Shown here: piece after piece, positions 1 through 6,944 of the stretch
Layout of the letters: every line of letters starts with the position of its first letter
Numbering within the stretch: position 1 is the first letter of the stretch
Source: JAGLQA01 sp023135565
GTDB lineage: Bacteria > Acidobacteriota > Aminicenantia > UBA2199
NCBI GenBank assembly: GCA_030639305.1
Contig: DAOWCY010000007.1
Location: forward strand, 1 to 64,000
Direction of reading: 5' to 3'
DNA: 64,000 nt
Notes under the pieces: generated by a model
The model's input: the letters and a program-made list of their open reading frames with translations, nothing else
What the model was told of the DNA's origin: nothing
Databases searched by the model: none
Position numbers and translations under genes: made by a program

Positions 1-158
1 ATTTCAAACTCACTTCGTTCAAACAGAGAAATTTTGCCCCTATAGAGTGCGATGGGGCCGCTCAATTCGCCGTGCCGGTTCCCAATTCCCTCCCTGAGGT
101 GAACTCAATTTATGAACTGCGGCCTGTTGTCAAAAACTGAATAGTTACGTAATTTTGT

Positions 159-188
159 TTGAGTTTGTTTGCTGCGCTGTGATATAAT
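159..188 (+). promoter_or_regulatory. sigma-70-type promoter of the aminotransferase-V gene
   Basis: TTGAGT (159-164) and a perfect TATAAT (183-188) are separated by 18 bp and lie 27 bp before the ATG at 216. The same intergenic stretch holds AACTGAATAGTTAC at 135-148, one arm of an inverted-repeat family also seen near 20.7 kb and 42.7 kb. I see no gene in bases 1-215. Confidence 0.6.
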
Positions 189-215
189 GTAAAAAGCAAA
201 ACTAAAGGACGCAGC

Positions 216-1505
216 ATGAAACGACGTGAATTTTTTAAATCTATAGGCGGTATCGGCAGTGGGTTCTTACTGGCCCCGGGGTTAGCCGCGCTTCCCTCGC
301 TGCCTGCTTTTAAAGAAACCTGTGCCGGGAAAAGCAGGGACGAAGCGTTTTGGAAATTTTTGCGGGAGCAGTTTTTGCTCCCTAAAGACTATACTTATTT
401 GAACACCGGCGGTCTCGGTTCTTCTCCGCTGCCGGTTAGAAATAGAGTAAAACAGGAAATGGACGCAGAAGATGCCCACCCCGGCCCCTCGCATGACGAA
501 AAAAACTGGTGGAAAATCAAAGAGAAATGCGCCGCTTTATTAGGAACAGGAGTTAAAAAAGAAGAGCTCGCGTTAACCGGCACAGCCACGGAAGGAATCA
601 ATATTATTCTTAATGGCCTACCTTTAAAAAAAGGCGATGAAATCATCACCTCCACCCATGAGCACGTGGCCTTAAACGTTCCGCTCCTGAACAAAATAAA
701 ATCAGCCTGCCTCGTAATAAAAACCTTTGTCCCGGACCTGAGAAATAGCTGCGGCTGCATCGAACGTATCGAAAAATTGGTCACCAAAAAAACGCGCCTG
801 ATATTTACCAGCCATATTACCTGTACTACAGGCCAGGTATTCCCGGTTAAAGAGATCGGCCAACTGGCAAAATCTAAGGGTTTGTGGTATGCCCTCGACG
901 GCGTCCAGGCAGTCGGTCAGATACCGGTGAACTTGAAAGAGACCGGTGTGGATTTTTATGCGGTCAGCGGTCATAAATGGTTGTTGGCCCCCCGCCGCAC
1001 AGGTATCCTGTATGTGCGGCAAAGCCTGTTGGACACCCTCAAACCCACTGTATTGGGCACCTATTCCAGTGAAAATTATGATTTGAGAAAACACCGGATA
1101 GAATTACATCCCACTGCCCAGAGGTATGAATACGGCACCCAGAACGAAGCTCTTTTTTACGGCTTAGGAGATGCGGTAGATTTTATTACTACCATCGGTA
1201 TCGGCGCTGTCCGGGACCATAATAAACAAATCGCGGAAAATTTCGTCAAAGCCCTAAAAAATATCCCCGGCGCGGAGCTTCTTTCTCCCGCGCAAGAAAA
1301 ACACAGGTCGGCGCTGATAAGTTTTAGAATTAGAGGCCGGGAAAGCAGCAAGATTTGCACATTATTGGGGAGAAAGGGAATTCGCGTGCGCCATGTACAA
1401 GAAGCAGGTTTAGACGGCATCAGGGTGTCCTTTCATGTGTACAATTCTAAAAAAGAAAGCGACAGGCTCAGCGAAGCCCTCAGGGAAATAACCCGAAGTA
1501 CTTAA
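216..1505 (+). CDS. Tat-exported aminotransferase class V (isopenicillin-N-epimerase-like)
   Basis: Fold-type I PLP enzyme of the aminotransferase class V family, which includes cysteine desulfurases and isopenicillin N epimerase. The N-terminus MKRREFF followed by a Gly/Leu-rich stretch to about residue 32 resembles a twin-arginine signal, so the protein is probably exported after folding with its cofactor. The PLP-binding lysine is K254 in the motif SGHKW; the upstream ALDGVQAVGQ segment carries the cofactor-contacting Asp and Gln region. The length of 429 residues fits the family. The ATG follows an AAAGGA ribosome site and the promoter at 159-188. It is followed after 8 bp by a truncated kinase start. 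The substrate cannot be told from sequence; exported members of this family are common in Acidobacteria-like genomes but poorly characterised. Confidence 0.85.
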   Translation: MKRREFFKSIGGIGSGFLLAPGLAALPSLPAFKETCAGKSRDEAFWKFLREQFLLPKDYTYLNTGGLGSSPLPVRNRVKQEMDAEDAHPGPSHDEKNWWKIKEKCAALLGTGVKKEELALTGTATEGINIILNGLPLKKGDEIITSTHEHVALNVPLLNKIKSACLVIKTFVPDLRNSCGCIERIEKLVTKKTRLIFTSHITCTTGQVFPVKEIGQLAKSKGLWYALDGVQAVGQIPVNLKETGVDFYAVSGHKWLLAPRRTGILYVRQSLLDTLKPTVLGTYSSENYDLRKHRIELHPTAQRYEYGTQNEALFYGLGDAVDFITTIGIGAVRDHNKQIAENFVKALKNIPGAELLSPAQEKHRSALISFRIRGRESSKICTLLGRKGIRVRHVQEAGLDGIRVSFHVYNSKKESDRLSEALREITRST

Positions 1506-1513
1506 GAGATAAA

Positions 1514-1606
1514 ATGATCGGAGAAGTATTAGGCAATTATCGCATCTTGAAAAAGTTCGATCAAAACTTTTGTTTGCCGGGGCTGGGGATTCTGAATAAT
1601 TCGTAG
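1514..1606 (+). pseudogene. truncated N-terminus of a Ser/Thr protein kinase
   Basis: An ATG 8 bp after the aminotransferase stop opens a frame reading MIGEVLGNYRILKK, the typical first 14 residues of bacterial Pkn-type kinases, and closely matching the start of the intact kinase at 61539 (MIGETISHYKIIEK). The expected glycine-rich loop never arrives: from base 1549 the sequence becomes the dispersed repeat core AAAAAGTTCGATCAAAAC and the frame stops at 1606. The remainder of the kinase is missing, and the other side of the break is the 3' end of the convergent O-antigen-ligase gene. I read this as a rearrangement or deletion at a repeat. Confidence 0.7.
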
Positions 1607-3597
1607 AGGTACGTGCCGGGTTCTACAACCACACCCCTGATCTTCTGCCGTACCTCGTTAAACTTCGCCCGGAAGGCTTCTTCACTGCCGAAATAATTAA
1701 AATTCCTGTGCAAAAAATAAAGAGCGGAGATATAATGCGGTTCGACTGCCGCGGCTTTCAAGGCTTCGGTTTTTGCCGCTTCGCTTTCGTTAAATTCTAA
1801 GTAGACCTGGGCTTTGTGCATCTTAATAAAAGGATCAAATGGGGCGATCTCTTCCGCTGTCGTTAGGGGAGAGATGATCTCCGCCAGGGAAACGTAATTC
1901 AGACCCTGCTTTTCTTGAAATTTTTTAAACAAAGAATAATAAAGGTCCGATTCCAGCAAATAGGCGCCGGGAAAATAGCGGTTTAAGCGCTGTACTTTTT
2001 CCAGGTTATGGAGAGTGCGATTAAAATACTTTATGTCGGCCGATTCCCTGAAGTAGTCGGCAAAATGCCGTGCCTGCCGCTGATAGATTTCGGCATTCAA
2101 AGGGTTAAAATAGGCTGCTTTTTCCAATAAAGCTGCGGCTTCCAGGGGGTCTTTAAGGGCCTGTGATTTTTTCACCGCCCTGTTGGCCAGGAAAGGGAAA
2201 AAATAGCATATAATCAATACGAAAATCAAAGAAAAAGTGGTCACCAATTTGGCCTTAAAACTAAAACTCTTAAAGGTCATTCTTTGCTCAAATAGGTCTT
2301 TTAACAGGAAAACAAACAGGAAAAAGAAAAAGGCATGAAAGATAATATTAAATAAAAAAGCCTGGAACATTAAGTACAATATCAATATTTTAGTAATATC
2401 GAATAGGGAAGAGGAGAAAAGTTTTTTAAAAATAAAAAAGAGCAAAACCAATAATGTGATTAGTCCTAACACCCCGGTTTCCGCTAAGATTTTCAAATAG
2501 TCGTTGTGGGGCTGGCGCGGTACTTTGAAATAATTTGCCGGGCCTTTTGTCTGCTTGAAATTGTACTTCGGGGAAACCTCGGCAAAATTATCTAACCCGA
2601 CACCGGCCGGGTTATCTTTAAAGATAGCAATCGGCACCTGCCATATCTGCACCCTGTCAAAGGCGTAAGGGTCCTTTTTTAAGGAAAAATAAAAAGTATC
2701 CCTTACCGGGTTGGGAATAATAAAGGTCAAAATTGCCAGGATTATAGGGATTAAAACCAATTTCTTTTTTTTCAGGATAATCAGCAGCAGGCCGAAAACC
2801 ACAATGCCGATAAAAGCTGCTTTAGAACGGGAAACATACACTCCGGCGCTGTTTACCGCCAGTAATATTAAAAATCTTATAATACAGCGCCTTTTTATTT
2901 CCACGGCAGCCTGATTCCCCCCCCGTGCCGGGCGGACGGAGCCCGCACCCTCTGAGGGGCCTGGGGAATGCACTTTCAACCCACTTGACCCATGAGCTTG
3001 TTTATTTAGCGATCTGCCACGAAGTTTTTGTAAAAAGCGGACGGCGTCCGCACCCTCTGAGGGGCCTGGATGAAGTATTCGTAAAAAATAATATAACAAA
3101 ATCAACACCGCGATGCCGGAGATGATACCCTGGCGAATGGTGTTGGTAAAAAAGAGGGCGGTTTTATCATTTAAGGGCAGGAAGTGGTGTATAATATTGA
3201 TAAGCGAGAAAATAGAGATCATGTAGGATAAATAAAGAAGATATTTGTCTTTGCTGCTCCTGTCGAAAAAAAACAAAATAGCGTAAAAAGAAATTAAAAA
3301 TACATCCGCATAAAAATAAATCGAGCGGAAATAGTAAATAGAAAAAAAGATCGATAGGATTAAAATGAGGTTAAATAACGTCAGCGAGTGCGAAAAAGGA
3401 GAAAGTCCGATGTTTTTTAACGAGAGGACCTGCCTCAGGGAAAACAGCACGACCAGGACCGCCAATCCTAAAAAAAATAGATAAGAGGTCTCTTTACCCC
3501 CGCTTTTGGGGTAAAATAGCAGCCAGGAAAGAAGGGCCAGCAGTTCAATTCCCGGGTTTAACGAGCGCAGCCTGTAAATTATTCTCGATAGAGTCAT
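1561..3597 (-). CDS. O-antigen ligase (Wzy_C)-like polytopic membrane protein with C-terminal TPR region
   Basis: A 678-residue inner-membrane protein with about ten hydrophobic segments, a large loop containing DKDPYAFDRVQIW and the PHNDYLKILAETG motif typical of O-antigen ligase/polymerase proteins, then a soluble C-terminal domain with TPR-like helices (about residues 480-650). The family transfers or polymerises lipid-linked glycans on the periplasmic face. The ATG at 3597 has a GAGGTGG ribosome site, so it overlaps the preceding ligase gene by 53 bp and is probably translationally coupled. Two 33-bp near-identical repeats inside it (2932-2964, 3037-3069) add GPSEGA-containing segments in a hydrophilic loop, and its last codons (GKQKF) come from a dispersed repeat. 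With a pilin gene upstream in the same operon, pilin glycosylation is a reasonable guess, not shown. Confidence 0.72.
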   Translation of the reverse strand: MTLSRIIYRLRSLNPGIELLALLSWLLFYPKSGGKETSYLFFLGLAVLVVLFSLRQVLSLKNIGLSPFSHSLTLFNLILILSIFFSIYYFRSIYFYADVFLISFYAILFFFDRSSKDKYLLYLSYMISIFSLINIIHHFLPLNDKTALFFTNTIRQGIISGIAVLILLYYFLRILHPGPSEGADAVRFLQKLRGRSLNKQAHGSSGLKVHSPGPSEGAGSVRPARGGNQAAVEIKRRCIIRFLILLAVNSAGVYVSRSKAAFIGIVVFGLLLIILKKKKLVLIPIILAILTFIIPNPVRDTFYFSLKKDPYAFDRVQIWQVPIAIFKDNPAGVGLDNFAEVSPKYNFKQTKGPANYFKVPRQPHNDYLKILAETGVLGLITLLVLLFFIFKKLFSSSLFDITKILILYLMFQAFLFNIIFHAFFFFLFVFLLKDLFEQRMTFKSFSFKAKLVTTFSLIFVLIICYFFPFLANRAVKKSQALKDPLEAAALLEKAAYFNPLNAEIYQRQARHFADYFRESADIKYFNRTLHNLEKVQRLNRYFPGAYLLESDLYYSLFKKFQEKQGLNYVSLAEIISPLTTAEEIAPFDPFIKMHKAQVYLEFNESEAAKTEALKAAAVEPHYISALYFLHRNFNYFGSEEAFRAKFNEVRQKIRGVVVEPGTYLYELFRIPSPGKQKF
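2932..3069. repeat. in-frame 33-bp direct repeats inside the O-antigen-ligase gene
   Basis: GCGGACGG(A/C)G(C/T)CCGCA followed by CCCTCTGAGGGGCCTGG occurs at 2932-2964 and 3037-3069 and matches at 31 of 33 positions. Each copy contains short inverted repeats. Both are read in frame and each yields the peptide GPSEGA in a loop between membrane segments (about residues 176-222 of the ligase). Confidence 0.85.
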
Positions 3598-5008
3598 ACC
3601 ACCTCTTGTATTGAAGGTTTAGCCGGTTTTTTTCACGCGCTTTCCCGGCGTAGTAAAGGGCGCGTAGATACTGCTTCCTTTTATAAGCGATCCTCGATGC
3701 CAGGAAGTTGGCAAAACCGGCGCCGGGTAAAATTTGCAGCGCCCTGTCTACATAATGTTCGCAGCGGGGAATGTTATTGTTGTGGTACTGGATATAAGCA
3801 CATCCGGCCAGGGACCTTATATTGTAGGGATTTATTTTGAGACTTATGCCATAATTATTCCCGGCTTCAGTATAATCCGCTTGATTCAACCAGAAATCGC
3901 CCCTATGCCGGTACATGTCGGAAAAATTTCCCGCCGCCAAAAACAGCCCCAAAAAAAAAGTCAAAGCCATATTTAATTTGAAGCCGCGCTTATTCTCCAC
4001 GCTACGGCGGTAAACCTGGGATAAGCAAACTACCCCCACGACAGCGGCGGAAAAAAAATAAAAGCCGATATCTATCAGGTTGTAACACAGCAGTATAAAC
4101 AATGCGGAGATATGCAACACCTTTTCATTTTTCCGGTAGTCGCGGGGCTTTAGTTTTTTCCGGCAACAAAGCAGCAGCAAAAGAATAAAAAAAGGAAAGA
4201 TAACACCGGACTCGGCAGTAAACTGCAAAATAAAATTGTGCGCATAGATAGAGCGAGCTTCGTCGGGTAAGATAAAATAGGAAATTTGCGATTCGTAATT
4301 TCCCAGCCCTTGCCCGAAAAAAGGATTTACTTCAATCATCCTGACAGCTTGTTTCCAATTGGAGACTCTTAGTTTTACCGGTTCCAGTTCTTTTGCCTCA
4401 GAGAAACGCAGCCCGGTTACCAGGAAGAAAAAAAACACCAGCGCCATCACCGCGGGGGCCAGGAATTTAAAATCTAAGATTCCCGATAAGATTAAATAGA
4501 GCATTATCCCGGCGGACAGGTAAAGAATTCCTCCGAAAGATTGGGTGAGAATTAGGTTAAAAAGCCCCAAAAGCAGCAAGATCATCCAGCCGGCGCGGTT
4601 TTTTACGCCCCGGGATTTTATCAGGTAATGAAAAATAAACAGGATTAATACCGCGCACACGATGGCGTACAGTGTGGGTAAAGCAAAAATAGAAAAAATT
4701 CGCCCGCTTTTTATCCGGGTTATTAGAGCCTGGGAATAAAAATTATCGCCCGGGGAGAGACTTTTTAAATAGTGAGGGAAAAGGAAAAATTTTTGAAAAA
4801 CCCCATAAGAAAAGATGATTACGGAAACCCCGGCCACAGCAGCCTTGAGGATTTTATTTAGATCGAATCTCCTTAAAAGGAAGAAAAGAGAGATAAAAAA
4901 AAGGAAATGAAGCAGCCGGCTGAAAAAAAGTATTTTCGTTTCGCTTACAGCGAAATTGATAACAAAAAAAAAAGCGGCCGGAAAATAAATCCAGCCGCTT
5001 TTTTTCAT
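3545..5008 (-). CDS. O-antigen ligase-like polytopic membrane protein with TPR tail, next to pilin
   Basis: A 487-residue membrane protein with about ten transmembrane helices, a periplasmic loop containing NPFFGQGLGNYESQ and YAHNFILQFTAESGV (the O-antigen ligase signature region), and a C-terminal TPR-like helical part (about residues 370-475). I chose the ATG at 5008 (MKKSGWIYF), 16 bp after the pilin stop, because upstream in-frame codons lie inside the pilin gene. It is the second gene of the pilin operon and overlaps the third by 53 bp. Wzy_C proteins beside pilin genes often act as pilin O-oligosaccharyltransferases (PglL/PilO type); that role is inferred from context only. Confidence 0.72.
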   Translation of the reverse strand: MKKSGWIYFPAAFFFVINFAVSETKILFFSRLLHFLFFISLFFLLRRFDLNKILKAAVAGVSVIIFSYGVFQKFFLFPHYLKSLSPGDNFYSQALITRIKSGRIFSIFALPTLYAIVCAVLILFIFHYLIKSRGVKNRAGWMILLLLGLFNLILTQSFGGILYLSAGIMLYLILSGILDFKFLAPAVMALVFFFFLVTGLRFSEAKELEPVKLRVSNWKQAVRMIEVNPFFGQGLGNYESQISYFILPDEARSIYAHNFILQFTAESGVIFPFFILLLLLCCRKKLKPRDYRKNEKVLHISALFILLCYNLIDIGFYFFSAAVVGVVCLSQVYRRSVENKRGFKLNMALTFFLGLFLAAGNFSDMYRHRGDFWLNQADYTEAGNNYGISLKINPYNIRSLAGCAYIQYHNNNIPRCEHYVDRALQILPGAGFANFLASRIAYKRKQYLRALYYAGKAREKNRLNLQYKRWYDSIENNLQAALVKPGN

Positions 5009-5024
5009 TCGTAGGATACTTGAA

Positions 5025-5486
5025 TTATTTAACTTTCGGGCCGTAAATGAATGCACCTTCGGAAAAGATGATGTCGTTTTCAAAATCAGCCATGGCGATG
5101 GAGATGAACTGCCCCGGTGAATGGTTCCAATCGAAAACTCCGCCTTTACCGCCGGAGCCGACGGAATAAGTGTCGGGGACACTGGCGATGGTTCCGCCGC
5201 GGTCATAATGCCACACGAAATTCCATCCATCTACCCTCGGTACCCTTTTGATGAAGTGGGGCTCGAGATACACTAAGCCGGTGAAATCGGCTGCGTTAGG
5301 TACCATAGACATAGTTTCCAGGTAAGCGGCGATGCCGTTACCGATGGTCTTCATGTCGCCCATGGTTGCTTTCTGTTTGCCTTTCTGGAGAGCGGTGAGC
5401 AGATTCGGTATTGCGATAGCAGCGACGATACCGATGATTGCTACAACGATTAATAACTCGATTAATGTAAAACCTTTTTTGTTCAT
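5025..5486 (-). CDS. type IV pilin-like / GspG-like major pseudopilin
   Basis: A 153-residue protein with a classical prepilin peptidase site: MNKKG then FTLIELLIVVAIIGIV, cleavage after Gly5, Glu at mature position 5, followed by the hydrophobic assembly helix. The C-terminal part with a Gly-rich loop and DWNHSPGQF resembles GspG-type pseudopilins. The start has a strong AGGAGG ribosome site. It is the first gene of an operon with two O-antigen-ligase-like proteins and is preceded by a sigma-54 promoter and paired palindromes, which fits the PilS/PilR-type control known for pilin genes. Whether it builds a pilus or a type II secretion pseudopilus is open; no assembly ATPase is in the window. 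Confidence 0.85.
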   Translation of the reverse strand: MNKKGFTLIELLIVVAIIGIVAAIAIPNLLTALQKGKQKATMGDMKTIGNGIAAYLETMSMVPNAADFTGLVYLEPHFIKRVPRVDGWNFVWHYDRGGTIASVPDTYSVGSGGKGGVFDWNHSPGQFISIAMADFENDIIFSEGAFIYGPKVK

Positions 5487-5554
5487 TAAATCCTCCTAAA
5501 TATGATTTATTGGGTTTATTTTATTTGGCGCGCTTGCGCACCACCACTTTCTTT

Positions 5555-5571
5555 AGCAAGTTTTATGCCAA
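5555..5571 (-). promoter_or_regulatory. sigma-54 promoter of the pilin operon
   Basis: On the minus strand the sequence reads TTGGCATAAAACTTGCT. It matches the -24/-12 consensus TTGGCAC-N5-TTGCW with GG and GC at the required spacing, one base off in the -24 box. The predicted start is near 5544, giving a leader of about 57 nt before the pilin ATG. Confidence 0.8.
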
Positions 5572-5643
5572 AGTGTCGAATGGCCTATACAGCGGGTTTT
5601 GAAAGTTCCCACCGGAAATCCAGGGGGGAACTGCCGCTTTTTG

Positions 5644-5680
5644 TGACAAAAACTGTCACTTGTTTTGACAAAAATTGTCA
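5644..5680 (-). promoter_or_regulatory. paired 15-bp palindromes upstream of the sigma-54 pilin promoter
   Basis: TGACAAAAACTGTCA (5644-5658) and TGACAAAAATTGTCA (5666-5680) are two palindromes with centres 22 bp apart, about 73 bp upstream of the sigma-54 promoter. They have the placement of enhancer-binding-protein sites. An identical arrangement occurs at 44795-44831. The 3' end of the methyltransferase gene at 5678 just touches the second site. Confidence 0.75.
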
Positions 5681-6751
5681 CTGCCCGGCACGGATTGGAG
5701 TCATAATGTTAAAGAACAACCTTTTTTTATCTCCCTGGTTTTTGCTGTCTTTCCAGGGGAGCGCCGTACCTTTTTTTCTCCCTACTGCCAGTATAAAATC
5801 GCTGGATATCTCTTTGGCTTTCATCAAAGTGTCTTCTACGGCGAAACAGAGCCGCAGCAGTTCCCGGGTCAGGGGGTCCTCCCCGAGAAAATGATGAGCG
5901 ATTTCGCTAAAGAGGAGATGCAGGACAGCGCCGCCGGTCTCTTTTGTTTCGAGAATCTCGAACTCCCGGCGCAGCGCAGGCAGGATGTCGGCGGAGTCGG
6001 CTGCTTCGGAAGGATCGCGCAAAACCATAGTTAAACGCCCGGGCCGGTGAACCGGTTTTTTTAGGACGCTGCTTTCCCATTTTCTTTTGTACCGGGCGGG
6101 CAAAATATCCAACAGTCCGTTCACTATCGCCAACTGCCGGGCGCTCCACTGGAAGCGGGTAGGGCCTACGAAATCGTATACCAGCAAATACCCGCCGGGT
6201 TTCAAGCTGCTGTTGGCCCGGCGCAGGATCTTTTGCACGGGGTAGAAATGGTGCAGGGAACCTTCAAACAGGACCAGGTCGTAACGCTCTTTTTCTAATC
6301 CTAATTTTTGCACATCGGCGGCGGTAAAACGGACGATATTGTCTAACCCTTTGCCCGCGGCTGCCCGGACTGCGTGAGCGATGCGGCTCTCCGAAATATC
6401 GAAAGCGTCGATGCGTTTAAATATGCCTGTTTCCGCCCAGGCTATCTCGTTCTGTCCGCCGCCGCATCCTAAAGAAAGGGCGGTCGAATCGCTGCAATTT
6501 TGGAAATATTTTTCTTTGATGTAGCTGCGGTGGCCTACCGCAGCGTCGCCGGAGATCAGTTCGTTCAGGCGTTCCTGCACCGCCGGGATATTCACCCAGT
6601 GCACCGGCGGCGCCCCGGTATGTTTCCAGGTTTCTTTAATTCTTTTTTCTTTTTTGCCCAGGATTTTGCCCAGGATCGGTTTGAGACGTCCTGCTTTGAC
6701 TTTCTCGAAAAACCTGACGAAATCATGAATGTTAATTAGATTATTAAACAT
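5678..6751 (-). CDS. class I SAM-dependent methyltransferase
   Basis: A 357-residue protein with a Rossmann methyltransferase core: the SAM-binding motif I LSLGCGGGQNE at about residues 100-110, an acidic strand-2 end IDAFDIS, the motif ADVQKL, and YDLVLFEGSLHHF (motif II, about residue 165), followed by LKPGGYLLVYDF. The substrate is unknown. I set the start at the ATG at 6751 (MFNNLINIHDF); the frame is open further upstream to 7030, but that extension is made of dispersed repeats (6769-6944) and is unlikely to be native coding. It lies upstream of the pilin gene on the same strand, and the pilin has its own promoter in the gap. Confidence 0.8.
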   Translation of the reverse strand: MFNNLINIHDFVRFFEKVKAGRLKPILGKILGKKEKRIKETWKHTGAPPVHWVNIPAVQERLNELISGDAAVGHRSYIKEKYFQNCSDSTALSLGCGGGQNEIAWAETGIFKRIDAFDISESRIAHAVRAAAGKGLDNIVRFTAADVQKLGLEKERYDLVLFEGSLHHFYPVQKILRRANSSLKPGGYLLVYDFVGPTRFQWSARQLAIVNGLLDILPARYKRKWESSVLKKPVHRPGRLTMVLRDPSEAADSADILPALRREFEILETKETGGAVLHLLFSEIAHHFLGEDPLTRELLRLCFAVEDTLMKAKEISSDFILAVGRKKGTALPWKDSKNQGDKKRLFFNIMTPIRAGQ

Positions 6752-6768
6752 AGTTATTTCTTGCCTCC

Positions 6769-6944
6769 GGCGGGCAGGGGGCGCATTTTGAAAAAACTGC
6801 CCCCTGCACCCCCGCAAAAATTTTATTGAGCGATACGCTTTTCTACTCGATAAACGGCTATCGTTGGTTCCTGCCGCGAAGCGGCTCATAGGCTGGGGAC
6901 GCCGTCCCCCCGCAAAAACTTTTGTTGAGCGACACGCTTTTCTA
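6769..6944 (-). repeat. cluster of dispersed palindromic repeats (families A and C)
   Basis: Bases 6769-6830 form a family A element: a hairpin with GCAGGGGGC-type arms around TTTTTTCAAAA, ending CGCCGGAGGCA on the minus strand. Bases 6873-6910 hold a family C double palindrome (CCGCGAAGCGGC and GGGGACGCCGTCCCC). Two copies of GAAAAGCGT(A/G)TCGCTCAA flank them (around 6832-6848 and 6925-6944). The whole block is free of stops in the methyltransferase frame. Confidence 0.75.
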
